A stretch of 64,000 nt of DNA from Saccharina japonica (GCA_008828725.1 MEHQ01004329.1:62001-126000), one strand, 5' to 3'. Positions 43,901 through 59,000 are shown, counted from the stretch's first letter. Made by a program: numbers and translations. The notes: generated by a model not told the origin, from the sequence alone.

Positions 43901-46900
43901 GCAGCTGCTACAATAGAAAGGCGTCACAACTACCAGACATATACGGTGTAAACACCTGGAAGCACTCTCGCGCACGATGTCGAACGCCCGGTGTGGCTGG
44001 TCCAGCTGGTCGAGGCACAGCCGCACCACCGAATCCGTGTCCCTTGCCCTCTCGTACGACTCCAGCGCGTCGTTCCACCTTGACCATTTTTCAAGGGCGG
44101 AGTGGGCGGGCGGGTGGGTTGGTGGGTTTGGCTTGCATCGAGATCGGCAAAATTCGGATGTCACACATCCTCGCTCGGTTTTGGAAGAAGCTTTCGAAAC
44201 ATTATCAGGTGCACGCCACAAAAACAAAAAGCTCCCCCCCTCCCCCCCCCGCGTCCCGGCATTGTAGGGATGCGAGGGTCTATGGTCATACGACCACGGC
44301 CGTGCACAACATGAGTACACCCCCCCCCCCCCCCCCCGTCCCCGTCCCGCACTCCCCACCCCCAACTGCGGCGTAACCCGTACCGACCGACGGAAACCCT
44401 TCAATTTTTTCCCCTTTACCTTCCGGTGATTTCGCAGGCCTTGGCGTATTGCCCCAACAGCTTCGGCTGCGATACTCTCGGCATGACCGTGGCTGCTTTG
44501 TCGAGGTCTTTCCCCGCGACGTAGATAGCGGCGGCCTTGTGGTCCTGTCCCCCCAGCTCGTACATGGCGGCAGCCTCCGCCGGTTGCTTCATGCCTTCTA
44601 AGATGCCGGCGCACTCTCGAAACAGTTGAGCGGATCTGACACGTCACGACGGCGACGATGGTTCGTTTATATACCACACGGCGGGATGCTTGTTCTGAAG
44701 TTTGGCGTAGGCTAGGCTCTATCTACCATGTAGAAATAAAAGGCAGGCATATATGGTATGCAAGGAAGGGGTTTCCATCAAAGGAGCATGTATATATACC
44801 CCCGATAGACCCACCATGGAAATCCGTTTTTTGGTTTGGAGGAGGGATATCCTATATCCCTAGCCTATACTCTCAGTCAGCGCTGACTACGACGTATCCC
44901 TTGTAAACAAAAAAAAAAAAAAATGTGAGGTTGATTCGGTCTCTGGGGGCGAACCCGCTTGCCACGCACGAAGCTCGTTATGCTACGGTTGAGGTGCAAC
45001 CATTTTGTTTCTGAGGTTCCTCACTCCTGGAGCTTTCATTTTTTTTCTCATCCGAAAATTGTTTTTGAGAAAAACATAAGCTTAACCCAACGAACGTCCC
45101 TATGGCCTACATGTATAGGCATGTAAACAAATATTATTGTGAAAGACACAAGCGGAGTTCCAACGACAACATTTTGTTTTTGGTAAAACCAGTGCTACTG
45201 TCCCTAATCATAGGACGTGTCCCACGCGCCATCACACCGGTCGTAATAGAATAATCCATCCACCTTCCCCCTTTTTTTTTAACTATCCGGAAAGAGTGAA
45301 AGAGTGATACTCGTACTCGTAGCTATCGCCGAGAGAAACCGAACTCACGCAGATCATTTGTTGTATGGCTTTGATTGGTATCTCTATACATGACGCAATT
45401 CTGACTATATACGCGGAAAGACGACGACTAATAGAAATATAGTTCCTTTCTTTTTCTTGATTATTTTTTCTTTTAAACTAAAGGTGAAGAAAGCTGAAGC
45501 CCACCACATTTCCACATTAAGTAATATATACGTGTCGTTCGTCAATTTAACAAAGTAGCCCCCGTCTTTTTTTGTTTTGCTCCTGACCACAAAACTACTA
45601 TGATACCACCAAAACTCACCCAGCCTCTCTCGCCAACCGTAGCCCTTTCCGAAGGTCGCCCGACCGGAGCGTGCAGCGGGCCACCCCGGAGAGGCACACC
45701 GCCCGCCGCGCGTCTGCCGCTTGGTCAGCGGCGGCATCGTCGGCAGAAGCGCCGCTATCAGGCCCCTCGTCCGCGCCGCTGCGGAGCGCGGACTCGAACA
45801 TCGACAGGGCATCGTCATTGTTGCCTCGGTTCTCGAGCTGCTGCCCGTACTCAACGCACAGCTCTGGCACCTTTTGTTGTTCAGGGGTCCGTGTGGGCCG
45901 AGGCGGTATCGACAAGGGGGGGGGGGGTGTTGCTCATAAGCCGCATATCATGCACGGCCGTAGTCGTATGACTATAGACCCTCGCATCCCTACAATGCCG
46001 GGACGGAGCACGTTGGGTTTTCACCAACCAGGCAGGGGAGGGGGGGAGGGGGCCAGGAGTTTAACCCTTTTGCCACCCGGAGGAGATGGCTTCCCCCGGT
46101 GGCTGTCTCTACCGTTCCTGATCCTCTCGGGTATCAGGTCGGGTCAACATACATACTCATTCATGGCGTCCTAGAAGGTAGAAGCAGCTTGTTCTGCTGT
46201 TGAAACGGGAGCAACGGTGATAAAGTTGGCATGCGACACCTACGTTGTACGTGGAAGCGTGATGAGCTCTGCTATTTATATTTTTATCCGTCCGCCGCAA
46301 GATAAAAACGAAAAAAATAAATACTCCTGAAAAATCATTCCCGCACTAATTCCAAGTAGGATGTCCCCATAATCGTAGTTGCAGTTCTGAAAGGGAATAG
46401 TGTACCTTAGCAGGGAGTGGCCTCAACGTTCGGGAAAGAGAAGAACAAGACTTGACCTTGAGGGTTTATGGCTGCACTGACAAGTACCAGAAGGATAAAC
46501 GCACCCCAGGGATGGGTAATACCACGAAGAGTTACAAGCCACTAAGGTAGCAAACCGTGTGCATGCTGGCAGCTCTTCACAAAGGGTATATATATAGAGA
46601 GAGACATCCACACCTCCCAACCTATACTTATATTATATGAGACGCCGCATTTGTATGAAAGTAATGCCAACAGGAGAAAAACGTGGCCAACTCTATACGT
46701 CGCCAGTGTTGCGAAAATCAAGTATGTATTTATGGCATCACCTCAATCGCACTCCTACACGGCAAGAATCGCTGCAAAAACGGAGCGCGAGCGCACGCAG
46801 ACGTTACCTTGTGCGGCGCGAGGGTGTGGGCAAGCTTAAGGGCCTGGTCCCAGTGAAGCAGATCCCAACGCATCTCTAGCGCCGTCACCGGCCGGCTGCT

Positions 46901-46990
46901 GCTCAAGAACAAGTCCTGGAGGTGAAAGAGACGCACAGGTAGCTAAGCAAGCGTTGTGGTCAAAGACACTTCATCCTGATCATGTTTTTC

Positions 46991-47026
<36 letters not shown>

Positions 47027-50000
47027 NTATCTTGCTTGGAGCTGACGAACACCGCAAAGAGGAGGCGTCGTTTGCGGATGGTCATCTCAACGCTCACGCA
47101 TTGTGCCTTCTTGAGAGCCTTGGCGGACGACATGATAAGATGGTCGATGCGTTGTCGGCGATGGAAACTAATGGTCCGTACGTATGAGGAAGTTGTGGTG
47201 TGCCGTTCGGAGCTCAGCAAAGTGCTCCTGGACAAGGGTCCACGTCACACACACACCTGTACAGCAGTGTCTCCATCACCTCGCGGCCTTTAGCATGCGC
47301 ACATTTAGAGTAAACGGGACATCCTCCATATCATACAGCTCCCGCTTGAACCGCGATCAGCACCTCCAACACTCTGATTAACAACAATCTTCTCTTACGA
47401 TAGATTGAGACTGGAGACAAGCAACGCGGATGATACTCAATCGATTGCGATACTACTGGTAACACATTGGACAACACTTACTACTTGGTCGATAATAATG
47501 CGGCCCTTTCTCAACACCTTTTTTTTAAGTTAAGGGGAAGACCGGAGACTAGCAACGCGAATGTTACTCATTCGATTGCGATACTAACACAATACGATAC
47601 ACTGTTTGCACTTGTAAGGGAATACGAAAATACAAGTCACTGCAACTTCGCCCCTTTCCCGCGACATTCTTTATTGCGGTCGTACATACAGCGTGTTCTT
47701 CGAAACTTACAAGAACACCTGAAAAAACCACGGAAAACGTGTCTGTGGTCGCCGCCGCAACCGACATGCGCCACGCGAAGAAAGAAAGCCATTCTTAGGC
47801 TTGCGTAATAGTCGACGTCTATTTGTGAAGCAGGGAGGTTCGGTGTTTATTCTGGTCGCGCCTCTCGTTCAGTAAATGGAGTTCCGACGGAATCGACGCC
47901 CAACACGCTCCTTCATCCGCCCATAGCATTGACATGCTAATATTCCACACCTCCGGCAGATCATGATCTACGTATGTAGACCATCTAGTTCCTCGCCTGC
48001 AGTTGTGAAAGGTTGTGCAGTATCTGCAAAAAGTACAGATCCACCCCCGAAAGCATGTCCTAGATCATGCAAATTTTACGGGCCCCACCCGGCAACATGA
48101 GCTAGATCATACAGATCATACAGATCATACAGATCGTACAGATCGTACAGATCATACAGATCATACAGATCATACAGATCATACAATATCATACAAGATC
48201 ATACAGATCATACAGATCATACAGATCAGGAATAGATCTGCCTTGAAAGGTATATAGACCGTGAACTGGAGATCGATGATTTGCCCGAGGTGTGCTGCAT
48301 ATGTTCTATCGGTGAAGGTCAGTCTCGACCGGAAGCAAGGCAGGCACGATGATGATAGACGCTCTACTGGGGGAAAAAAAAGGGCGGCTTATTCACTCTA
48401 CCTACCTGGGCCGTCTGGTAGTTGCCGAACAAGAGAGCAACGTGGCCCGCCAAGAGATTCTTGTCCTCCACGTAGGCTATTCGCTCAAGCCCCATTACCA
48501 TCCCCGCGTCGCCAAGCTGTCGGTACACGTGCACCGCCATCTGGACGTCCAACACCTCCATGGCCTTCCGTACATATTGCGGTTCATGGGAAGGGGGCGG
48601 TATACCAGGAGCAGCAGACACAGCAGTGCCTAATTATTAATAGCGGTTTACCAGGAGCAGCAGACACAGCAGTGCCTATTTATTAATAGTGGTTCTAGCG
48701 ATTACATTCCGCGCCCACTATGCAACATCCGCATTGCATATGCTGTCAAGAATGGTCAAAGACAATGCAAAAGAAGCAAGGACAGACAGCAAACGGAGTA
48801 CTGTAGATAGATAGAGGTCAAGCCGGAAGGAGATACAGAAGGGAGTTAGACGGTTGTGCATATTCAGGGCTCCTTTTGTTTCTGTGTGTTTTTCTTATTT
48901 CGGAGTGTGCTTATGAGTGGCCAACGTTGAAGCGCATCATGCTACGGGTGGCAGGAATAATACTACACGAAAAAACGAAATGAAGGAGACGATTCTCTGA
49001 TGAACGCCTTGGGTATACAAAGCTGGACAGACTGTGAGTGGTCGACCAATGCCATCGGAGACTATCCACACTTTTGATATTTTCTGTAAGGCTTTCTCGA
49101 GGTCTGATACAAACGGAAAAGCGGCACGTCCTTTAGGCACCGCAAGCGCGTTCTATGTATAGGCAGCACGGGAACCATGCACGACTATATATGTATATAC
49201 GTACATGGTTGATATTTACCGTTGTTTCCCGTATTAACAAGCTCAAAATAATGGGGCTCCGTTCCACTTCCCAAATTGTGGCGTATACACCGACTCTACA
49301 GCCTCTTCTGTGCGGTAACTATAGAATGTGCTCGCAGCAATGAGATACCCTATTAATAGTAACGTGAAGGTGAGCCCGCCCCGTACCTTGTTGCTAAGCG
49401 CCAACCAATACCGGCGTTCGTCCAGCTGCAGTGCAGCTCGCCACGCCTGCTTCAGCCTAAGCAGAGCCAAGTTCTCCAAAAAACATCTGAGGAAGCCGGC
49501 GGAGAGACACACGGGGCCGGGGCCAGCCAGGCTCGTCAACATCACTGGTGGGTTGGTATCTTAGAGGTCATCACACCTGGATGTTGGATTTATTGCACGT
49601 GGCTACTCGCGGTCCCGTGTATTTTAGAGATTACCACAACATGGAAGTAGCTACACCGGTGACGTTGTGCGAGGTGCCGAAATCGAAGCGAGCCGAAAAA
49701 GTGGACAGAGAGGCAGCAGTACACGCACCTATTTACCAGGAGCCGGCTGCTTCCATAAAATCAACAGAGCCCGAAAGCTCTCGGCGGGCGCATCGGCCGA
49801 GCGCGACAAAAGGGCGTGGAAGCTGAGCTTACCCCCCCCCCCCCTATAAATATATGATATATTTATAGGTTGGGTTGGCGTCGGTTGGCAACGACGCTGT
49901 AAAACACGCCACTCGCTGCGTGAGCTAGACAACCAGGGTGCCGTTTTTTTTTTGTTATTTTTTTTTGGCGGTCACCAAAGCTGGCGGTCGAGTAGATCAT

Positions 50001-53000
50001 TTGTGCGGGGTGGAGAACCTTTGTTCCGCACAAGGGGAATGGTCGTATCACGTAGTGTTAATATGGTAAGGCGTCCGCGAGGCAGTTACATAGTAAAACC
50101 CATTGCTGTCTCCGGAAGTGGCCACACCAGAAATTAAATTAACTCATTGAAGCTGTCGTCCATATGCAAGTCCGCCTCAGAGGCGGTTCTTAGCAGGATG
50201 CAGCTCACCCTCCATGCGACTCGCCCAATACCTCACGGCGTTTCGCGCTTGGTGCAAGCAATGTCTGCCTGGTTGGTGAAAACCCAACGCGCTCCGTCCC
50301 GGCATTGTAGGGATGCGAGGGTCTATGGTCATATGACTACGGCCGTGCACAACATGAGTAACACCCCCCCGCTCCGTCTCGAAAGGGATGCGTGGTCAAT
50401 GGTCAAATGACTAAGGCAAGCAACAAATGAGTACGCCCCCCNCCCCCCCCCCCCAAACGACCGGTGTGAATACGCAAGAAAAATACTGTGCATGCTACAT
50501 ACAGTAGCACAAGGCGCCTTGTAGAATACCTGGATCAGGCTGGATTTATTATTTCAAGACTCCCTAGTTTCTGAATTTCCTGTCAGTCTTAGGCCGGGGT
50601 TCTTTGAACCCGTGTTCTTAGTACATAGGTGGCCTGTCCTGGCCTGTCCTGTATGTACCTTAACCCCTTCGTACCTCCGTCTCACGTCCCCCGGAGCCCG
50701 ACTGCCAGCGTTGGCGTGTTCGTACGGGGCCGCCACGAAGCAGGCAATGTCTCCTTCCTGTGTCTGGCAGGTGACAGTCCCCTTGTGGCTGACGACGGGA
50801 GTGTGGTGCGGGGGCAGGGGTGTGCTCTCCGGCGTGACGGCAACGCCTCCGTCTTCGCTCACCTCTACCAAACCCAGCTTGGTCACCTGTGTGTGCATAC
50901 GCGCGCGTGTGTGTTCGTTTTTTCGTGAGGAGATATATCTATGGGCATGTTATGTAGGTGGAGCTGGTGAGCGGGGCGGGCGGGTGGGATGCAACCCGAG
51001 AACAAAAAGTGCGTGCTTAATATACCGAACAACATCGGACAAAAAGCATTATCTAGATCATCCAGATAATCTAGGTCCTCAACGACGGCGACTATTTACA
51101 ACCTATGGACTCTGTAGAACTCAAGTGCACTCCACACTCTATTATTTGTGATTCTAGTGTGATAGCGGCGAAACGGGGCGCCCACTAAACTCTACACCTC
51201 CATTTTGATTGGTCAACCCCCTCTACCCCGATCCCACCCGGACCAGATCTCATGTCGTACCCTGCTCCCACATGGTAGGTGCAGAAGTATAGGGTTGAGG
51301 TTAGGGTTGGGGTTAGGGTTAGGGTTAGGGTTAGCGGAATAGCGTGTGGACTGTGGTTAAGAGTCCATGGACTGTAAATAGTTGCTCTCACCCTCACCTG
51401 CCTTTATGAGATGTGGTGCAGGATCTATAGAGTACACATCTCCAAATCCGGGAAATATGCGCTATGTTCAGCATGCAGATCATACAGTTACCACACCCGG
51501 CAATACGAGCTAGATTACACAAGACCAGAAATAGGTCTGCCCTGATGAAACTTCTAGATCATGAACGAAGTGGGGACCATTAGTCTGCCTGATGTGTAGA
51601 TGGCCGTTTTTTTATATGTAGGGTTGTTGCCGCGGGCTTCTCTCGCGTGAGTAGTGCCGGGGGCATTTTGAGCAGAATCATATTCGTCGGCCAGTAGTAC
51701 CGCACGACCGCCGCCGGTCAGTTCATTTATAGCACCCAGGCAAGCAAGCACTGCAACACTTCTCGGTCTGAATTTAACCCCCTTCACAACCGTGTCCACG
51801 CTTTTTTTGGACAGATTACTTCTAATTAGATTGGGGGGTTTGTTTTTGCAGGGGTAAGGAGAAGGGGATACAGAAGCACGAAGGTGTCCCTCCCCGCTCG
51901 CATGCCCTCCGAGTATAATCGCGATGTTCTACCGGGCGAGAGGCCCGATCTGGTGGCAGGTTGATAAACGCACCATGCTGCCGCGGATGGTCGTGTGGGA
52001 GTGCACGTACGTGTGCAGCTCCTTCCCGCCGGAAGCCATCATCACGTCTCGATCCACCTGGTCCCACATGCAGTGGCGGCAGTTCGGCGGAAAGCCTTCG
52101 ATCTGCGCCAGAGGGGCGGAAGAGCGGGAGCAACGACGGGGATTTTCGAACAAAAGGCGATACGAGGCTTATCAGCACACCCTTGTGTGATACCCGTTTC
52201 ACAGGGCCCCGGCGTACACATATCTCCGTGTGGTCTTATCATGGATGCTACCGGTACACCACACTGAACGGCTTCCGTGCTAACAACTGCAGCCTTTCCG
52301 ATAGTAAATGTTCCACTACCCCCCCCGCCCTCACTTCCTTGCTCCGTCTCGAAAGGGATGCGTGGTCAATGGTCAAATGACTAAGGCAAGCAACAAAAGA
52401 GTACGCCGCCGCCCCCCCCCCCTTCACTTCCTTGTTCCGTCTCGAAAGGGATGCGTGGTCAATGGTCAAATGACTAAGGCAAGCAACAAAAGAGTACGCC
52501 GCCGCCCCCCCCCCCTTCACTTCCTTGTTGCATCGGTTATATATGTGTGTTCTTTTAAAAATCTCACCTGCGTGAGCTTGTCGCTCGCGGGACTGTACAG
52601 CCACCCCGCGCTCGCAGCATCGACGAACGCCACTCTCGTGCCGAGGTAGTTCGGCCACAGCCGCGTCACCGGCGACGAATGCTTGAGCTCCACGCCGGCC
52701 AGCGGCGCCCACTCCGACAAGCAAAAAAACTCCACCGTCCCCGCCTCCGTGGCGTAAATCAAGAACGCCTCCGTCAGCCCGACCGCCGTCGCTTCCCCGT
52801 GTCCTCGGTCTTCCCTTTCTGGAAAATTTCGCCGTGGGCCAGGGCCAGGAATCGCCCCACCGCCACCCCCCCCTGCCCTTCCGATCCCGGGAGCGACTCG
52901 TCCACGCCCCCCCGCCCCTTCACCCTGGCGGTTGAGTTCTATTCTCTGCAAGACAACCTTCGATCCGCTGAGCACCGCAGCGCACGTTGTGTTGAGAAGA

Positions 53001-56000
53001 ACGTCGGTGACGCGCCCGTTGTACTCTCTTTCGTCCACCTGTATACATACAGAGTAGTAACAACAAGTTCAGAACAAGAACAAGAACAAGAAGAGCGAGA
53101 TTTCTCCATATACGGTTAACGCTTGATGTCACTGATAGTTATTCTCCTCTATATAACGGGTTTGGTTTTCGTTAGTTGAGTCTCGCTCTCATTCGGATCT
53201 ATGACCCCCCCCTGCCGCCCCCCCCCTCTCTCTCTCTCTCCACCCGGGTATACAAATAGTTCGACAAACCGATTGGTGGGACAGTAGCCAGAGAAGGAGC
53301 ATGCTGAAACATCATGTCGCAACGACAAACCGTATACAACGTACGTATTGCTTAACTTGTTTGGACATATATGTATATATATATAATACCTGCGTTTTGT
53401 CCTTCGTCGTGGCTCGGTAGAAAATCACCCGGTCGTTCATGGCGACGGCTACGTGTAACGGTCCGAGCGCAACGATAGTCGGCTCGATGCTGACCGGGAC
53501 CGTCAGGGGGTTCTCCCCAGACCTCGAGGCATCCACGACGGCTACCTCTCTCAACGACGAGAGGTACGCCACCCGTGGGCCGCAAGACGCGTGGACCATC
53601 GGCATGCGCGCCAAAAAATTGAAGACGTCCCCCGCCCCCGTGGCCACCGTCAAGATTTGGCCGTCCGGGCACCACGCCAGACAGCAGATGCCTTCCTCCT
53701 TCGAGGTGGGGATGGTTTCTTCGCTGAGTTCTTTGTTCGTTTTCATGTTCACCACCTGAGGCGTGGACGGTTCGGTTCGGTTCAGTTCGGTTCGATTTGC
53801 GAGAAAAGAGAGTGGCGCATAGCAATGGGCTCGGTTGCGTTTGCCGACGGGCACTGAAACAGGGAACTCACTGGTCTACAGTATGAGCCCGCCACCAAGA
53901 AACATGTCAAATCTGAGCAAAAACCTTGAAACAAACTTTTATTGCGACACCGTCCTTGAGCGATCTTGAGCACACCTAGAGTAGCGATTGCCGTTGAGCA
54001 CGATTTTTTCCTTGATCCCATCTTTTTAGCGTCTCTCTAAAAGCGGGCCTTACCCGGTATGCTCCTATTAGTGTAGGTTATTCCCTATTCGCGGACCAGC
54101 ACTCTGTAGGAACTTACGCGAAAGAAGAGCTCCTCGAAATCGAAATCGAAATCGACCGAAAAAGTGTGCTCGGTTTGTGGTCGCGTCAAGCACTGTCTTT
54201 AGGTGCACTGCTGGAAGGACGACAAAAACACTACTAAAACAATGATGCCAGGTTCTATTTACGCAACCCCACCTGCTGGAGAAAAATGGAAACTGAAGGT
54301 ACCAACATGGCAGAAACATGATCGTTGCACATGTTAGATCAACCTCAAACGGGTCGATTCTCGACTCGATTATCCAGTGCCACCCTTGGCATTTCTAAGC
54401 ACCTAATAAACCTCTGCGTTACTTTTTGAGTACCCACCTTGATAGTCGTCGACCCGGCAGCTGCTGCCTGCCTGAGCTCAGGCGAGTAGGCCACGTCTGT
54501 GATACCCCCCTTGTGGAACTGAGCGCTAAATTGTTCCTCGCCGACCTCGCTCATATGCGTGGATATCAGTACCATGTACCCCTTGTGGGCGTAAACGATA
54601 GCAGCAAGAGAAGCGAGAGGTTTCAATTAGGTAGACGACAGCAGTGTACCTGATCGTTTCTTGATAGATAGTAGTGGCAGATCACGCGAAAGTTTGTTCC
54701 CTACGTCGATCCACCGTATTCGTCCTATCGTACACTCTCGTCAGCACCGCGATCTACGTATCATACCCTATATGAATATCGTACCTATCAGCAGTGGTGG
54801 TCTTTCTATAAGTGCAGGTTGAGTAGTGCCGGCTGCCCGCTATAGTGCCGGTGAAACATCTTGGCACATACTATGGGATATGGGATTGACCAGTGTGGCA
54901 GTGTGCGGAGTAGTCCCTACGTCAATCTATCCTATTCTTCCTGTCGTACACTCTCGTCAGCACCGTGGTCTACGTGCCCTATATGAATATCGTAATTGCA
55001 GCAGTAGTAGTCCCTCTATAATAGTGCCGGTTGCCGCTTTAGTGCCGGTATTGTTGACTGATGCATACCGGCACTATCGAGGGGGCATAACTGTATACCT
55101 GGTGCACGTCAGCACCGCGCACCCGGCATCCAGTCCACAATCTAACTCGGATACGGCGTCCAGTTCACTCGGAGACGGCATCCAGCCCGCAGCTTACTTC
55201 GACTCGGATACTCCATCCAGTCCAAACACTAACTCGGATGTAGCTCGAAGCTTTGCTTCCACAAATAAAGGTTGTCTTGTGTTCTCGACATAGATTTATA
55301 CATACAGAGGGGTCATGCTACCCTCATTTTTGGCGACAGACTACTTCGAATTAGAGGGGGGGTATGATTTCGCAGTGGTCATATACTTGAAGGGTTACCG
55401 CTGTACAGCAGTAGTTAACGTCTTGAGAATTGTACCCTCGTTTTTGACGACAATTTCACTTGGAATTACTGTACTGTAGTGCCGGTCGCCCCGGTGGTCT
55501 AACTGGTAGCCACGAAGCTTGTAGGGCCGGATGTTGAGGGTTCGATTCTCCCCATCGTGGAGGTTTTTATTCTCAAATGACACCGACTGTCGAGAGCGCA
55601 TACTATAGCGTGGGTAAGGGCCGTTTTTAACGACGCGTATTTAGCAAATAAATTGCCAAATTTCCATTTTTTGGCAAGTTTTACTTGCCAAAATAGCAAA
55701 AAACTTGCCAAGATTTTTTCCGGATATTTCCGTAGCTGTTCGTTGGCAAGTTTTTGGAAAGTCAAATTTGCTATTTCACTTGCCATTTGCGACCAATCAC
55801 GCCTACCCAAGACCATGCAAACCACACGCCGTTGCGCTAGACGCACGAGCTGCAGCAGCACAGGAAGATACCGAGGGTTAGATGGTGGTGCTGTCAGCAG
55901 ATGATGGTGGCTGACGGCACTGCTGAAGGGGTTGCTGGCGCGGGTGACGAACCGCATGTAGGCGTGGCACTGGTGCCGTCTGGGGCTGATGCTCAAGTCA

Positions 56001-59000
56001 ATCCCAATCAAACCGTCGCCCCAGCTTTCCCAAGACAACGAACAACGTGACTATGATCGCCCTGGAAGGCTGTCCACCTCTGGGATCTACGAGATATGCT
56101 TGGATCCGTCTCCAGGCCACCCATGCCTCGACGAGGGTGTCGTCTAGCTGTCCGATCCTTGCTGTGCGGGGTTTGATAAAACAACTGAAGGCGTTACGTG
56201 GCTCAAATAGCAAGTTTCTTGCCATTTCATCGTGTTTGTCGATAGAAAGTATCTTCCAATACTTGCCAATTTGTTGTTGCCAAAATAGCAAGTTTTTTGC
56301 TATTTGCTCGTGTCGTTAAAAACGGCCCTAAGCAAAATTCGACGAAAGTTGACGAGGGAAGAAAGTGCTGAAATCTTCTCGCGATAAAAACCAAGGCAAG
56401 AACCGTAGTGGGAGAGGAGGGAGAGGGGCCTACTTTGTGACCCCGGATCTGAGTTACGACTAGGGAGGGAGAAAGACGGAAGTGCGAAGATAATGAATGG
56501 GATAGAAAAAAAAAAAAAAGCGGAATATTTTTTTTGCAGTTGTTAACCCCTTTATAAGGGCCCGTATTAACGAAGACAGCAAAAATTCAATTTGGAAAAT
56601 AAAATCCTATTTGAATGTGATTTCGCAAAAAAAAAAGTGGTTTACGCCCTATGGGGAATAGTGAATAGCTCGTTCAAATATTTATGAAATCGAAAAAACG
56701 CAGCATGCGTCACAGCGCCCAGCTGAAAAAAATCGACGAGAGGAGACGAGAGGGAAAGCATGCGTCGACGCGTACGCGCCGCCGCCAGCATACTTTTGCT
56801 TTTGACCGCCCAGGCTAGGAAGCTATCGCTCTCAGGGTCTCCTGGGTGGGCGTAGGGATCCCTGGAACGCCACGGGCGAGACAGGGGCCGCCACGGGCGA
56901 GACAGGGGCGGTGATTGTGTTATCGAAGTCTTGAGCGTATCATGCTGTTTTTGGGTCGATCGCTCGGTTTTTGATCGCGTTGGAGCATCGAGCTGGTTGA
57001 AAAGTTGGGATTGCGACCGCCATTATTGGTTTTGAGGCTCCACCGCCGGGGTACGCTGTGCTATTGTCTATAGGTGTGGGCGCGGCTGTTGTCCCGGTGG
57101 CCTCGGGTTGTGGTTCACGTGTTGTCGCCTCGGTCGTGGTCATCGATGCCACCAAGAAATGACCAGATTGTACCGGGGGCGTTTGCCCACCGTGGACATG
57201 CCGGTCCAAGTCGGGCCAACTCCTCAATTTTATTTGAATTCTTTGGACAAGAAGGTCCTGGGACCTTCTTGATTTTTTCGTCCAATTCAAATTGATTAGA
57301 CCCCAAGATCCTAATCTTTGATGCTGGTGCGTGTGTTGGCCAATGAAAAGCGTATTTGAATTTTATTTTTTCCAAATTGAATGTATTTCATACTCGTTAA
57401 AACGGGCCCTAACCAACCGGTCCCACGTTTTTGGCGACAAATTCCTTGGAAATATTGTGGGATAAGTTTTGCAGTTCTGAAAGGGTTGCTATAAAGGAAC
57501 TACTACTGTCCAGTACGGCGTAAACGGATCCTCCTACATTATTTTCAGTTAAACCTTGGTTAAACAAAAAAAGTTATTTCACTCACCTCCGAAAACCCCA
57601 GAAGAAGGTACCGATCGCCGAACGGTCTGTGCACGACGATCTTGCCGTACTTCGCCTGAAACGCGAGCTCGACAGGTCTGTCCGGATCTCCGAGACTATA
57701 CAAGAGCATGGACTTGCCGCTAAGGTTTACGGCAACCACGCTCTCCTGCGGCGACTTTTCTTCCGCTCGGCTGCCCAGAGGCGAGTTGGCAGACCCTCCG
57801 GCGCGGGCGCGCTTGGAACCAACGAAGCACATAGAGGTAGGAGTGCGCTTGAGCTGGGTCTGCTCCAGAGTGTCTCCCGTGTCGTTGCTGACCGTGAGGG
57901 TGCTGTCCGTCGAGCCGAGGACGAGCTGGTTGGTGTCGCCCCAAGCCCCGCAGGTGATCCGCTTCGGATGTTTCCCGAGCACGGGTATCTTCTTGCGGGT
58001 CTTTTTGTTGTACATCAGTATGTTGCCCTTGGCGGTGCCCACGGCCAGCTGGGGGCCGACGTTGGACCAGGCCATGAAAGTCGGGTCCTTGAGGTTCGTG
58101 TCCACGCTCAGCGTGGTTCGGGAGGAGGAGTCCCATATCGGGATGACCCCGTTCCCCTCCTGGAGCACCGCCAGACACTCGCCGTCAACGTCCCAGTCTA
58201 GGCAAAGGATCTGACCGTGGCCCTGGAGAGATATCTCGTCCACTCGTTGTCCGTGTCGGTCAAACACGTGCACTAAACCTGCATGCATGGATGGGTGGGT
58301 GGGTGGGTGTGGATGTACGTGTTCATATGGATGGGTCGTCGGTAGAAGTGCAAGCAGATGACAGGTGATAAAGGTTTGGCCCAGGTAGGTACAGATTGGC
58401 ATACTGTTACGGCGACCATAGTAAATAGGACCAAATGTTGTTAGGAATGAGCATAATTAAACATATAGGTTTTCGTGTATACCGTAGGTCCCATTTATTA
58501 TGGCCCCTCGTAATACTACAATACAGTACCGCGAGTATCGTACGTACTACTGTTGTTTAGTCCATAGACGGTCATCTATCTGATTGGTGTGCTCCCAGTT
58601 ATTACTGTACCATAGACTTGTTTGTGTATACTGCACGCGTGCCGTACGCACATATATACCTGGTGTATGACCGGTATTGCATTGTACTATTTGTGTACGT
58701 ACTCTTGTCTGCTTTTCTATCGGTGGAGGAATCTTTTTGAAAACGTCTTGTATCTGAAAGGATACGCGGATGATCAGGTGCGACGAAGGATAGTTCGGTC
58801 TTCTCGCGGATACAGGGCTGCGTACATACTGCTGAGCATGCTTCGACTTAAGCTGCTACTCGTACTGGACTGCTTCCAGCCCACGCTACGTAGTGTACCG
58901 TACCGCCGCCCACCCTTTATGCGGCGTGATTTCCACGTCAACATACACCGTCCGGCCGTCTTTGTACGTATCATACTGACTGGTATCTTTTTGTTGACCT

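Larger units (their letters stand above)
33872..49486 (-). other. IFT144: IFT144 TPR-like solenoid (exons 8-19)
   Basis: Helical repeat region of residues 706-1289. Conserved segments appear in the correct order: [155 protein letters not shown] and [19 protein letters not shown]. Exon 12 (44420-44635) has no internal start codon, so a search for free-standing reading frames would miss it. Confidence 0.92.

Noticed and set aside
44929..44990. tRNA-like boxes on the minus strand near 44930-44990
   Set aside because: The A-to-B box distance is too short and no arms pair.
49487..49549. Extension of IFT144 exon 8 upstream to an acceptor near 49544
   Set aside because: It would enter in the wrong phase. 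The pyrimidine-rich acceptor ending CTTCCTCAG at 49487 joins exon 7 in frame and gives a better match to the known protein.
55653..56319. Possible transposase in the 711-bp element
   Set aside because: The open frames are short, overlap stop-rich sequence and show no DDE-type motifs. The element is best called non-autonomous.
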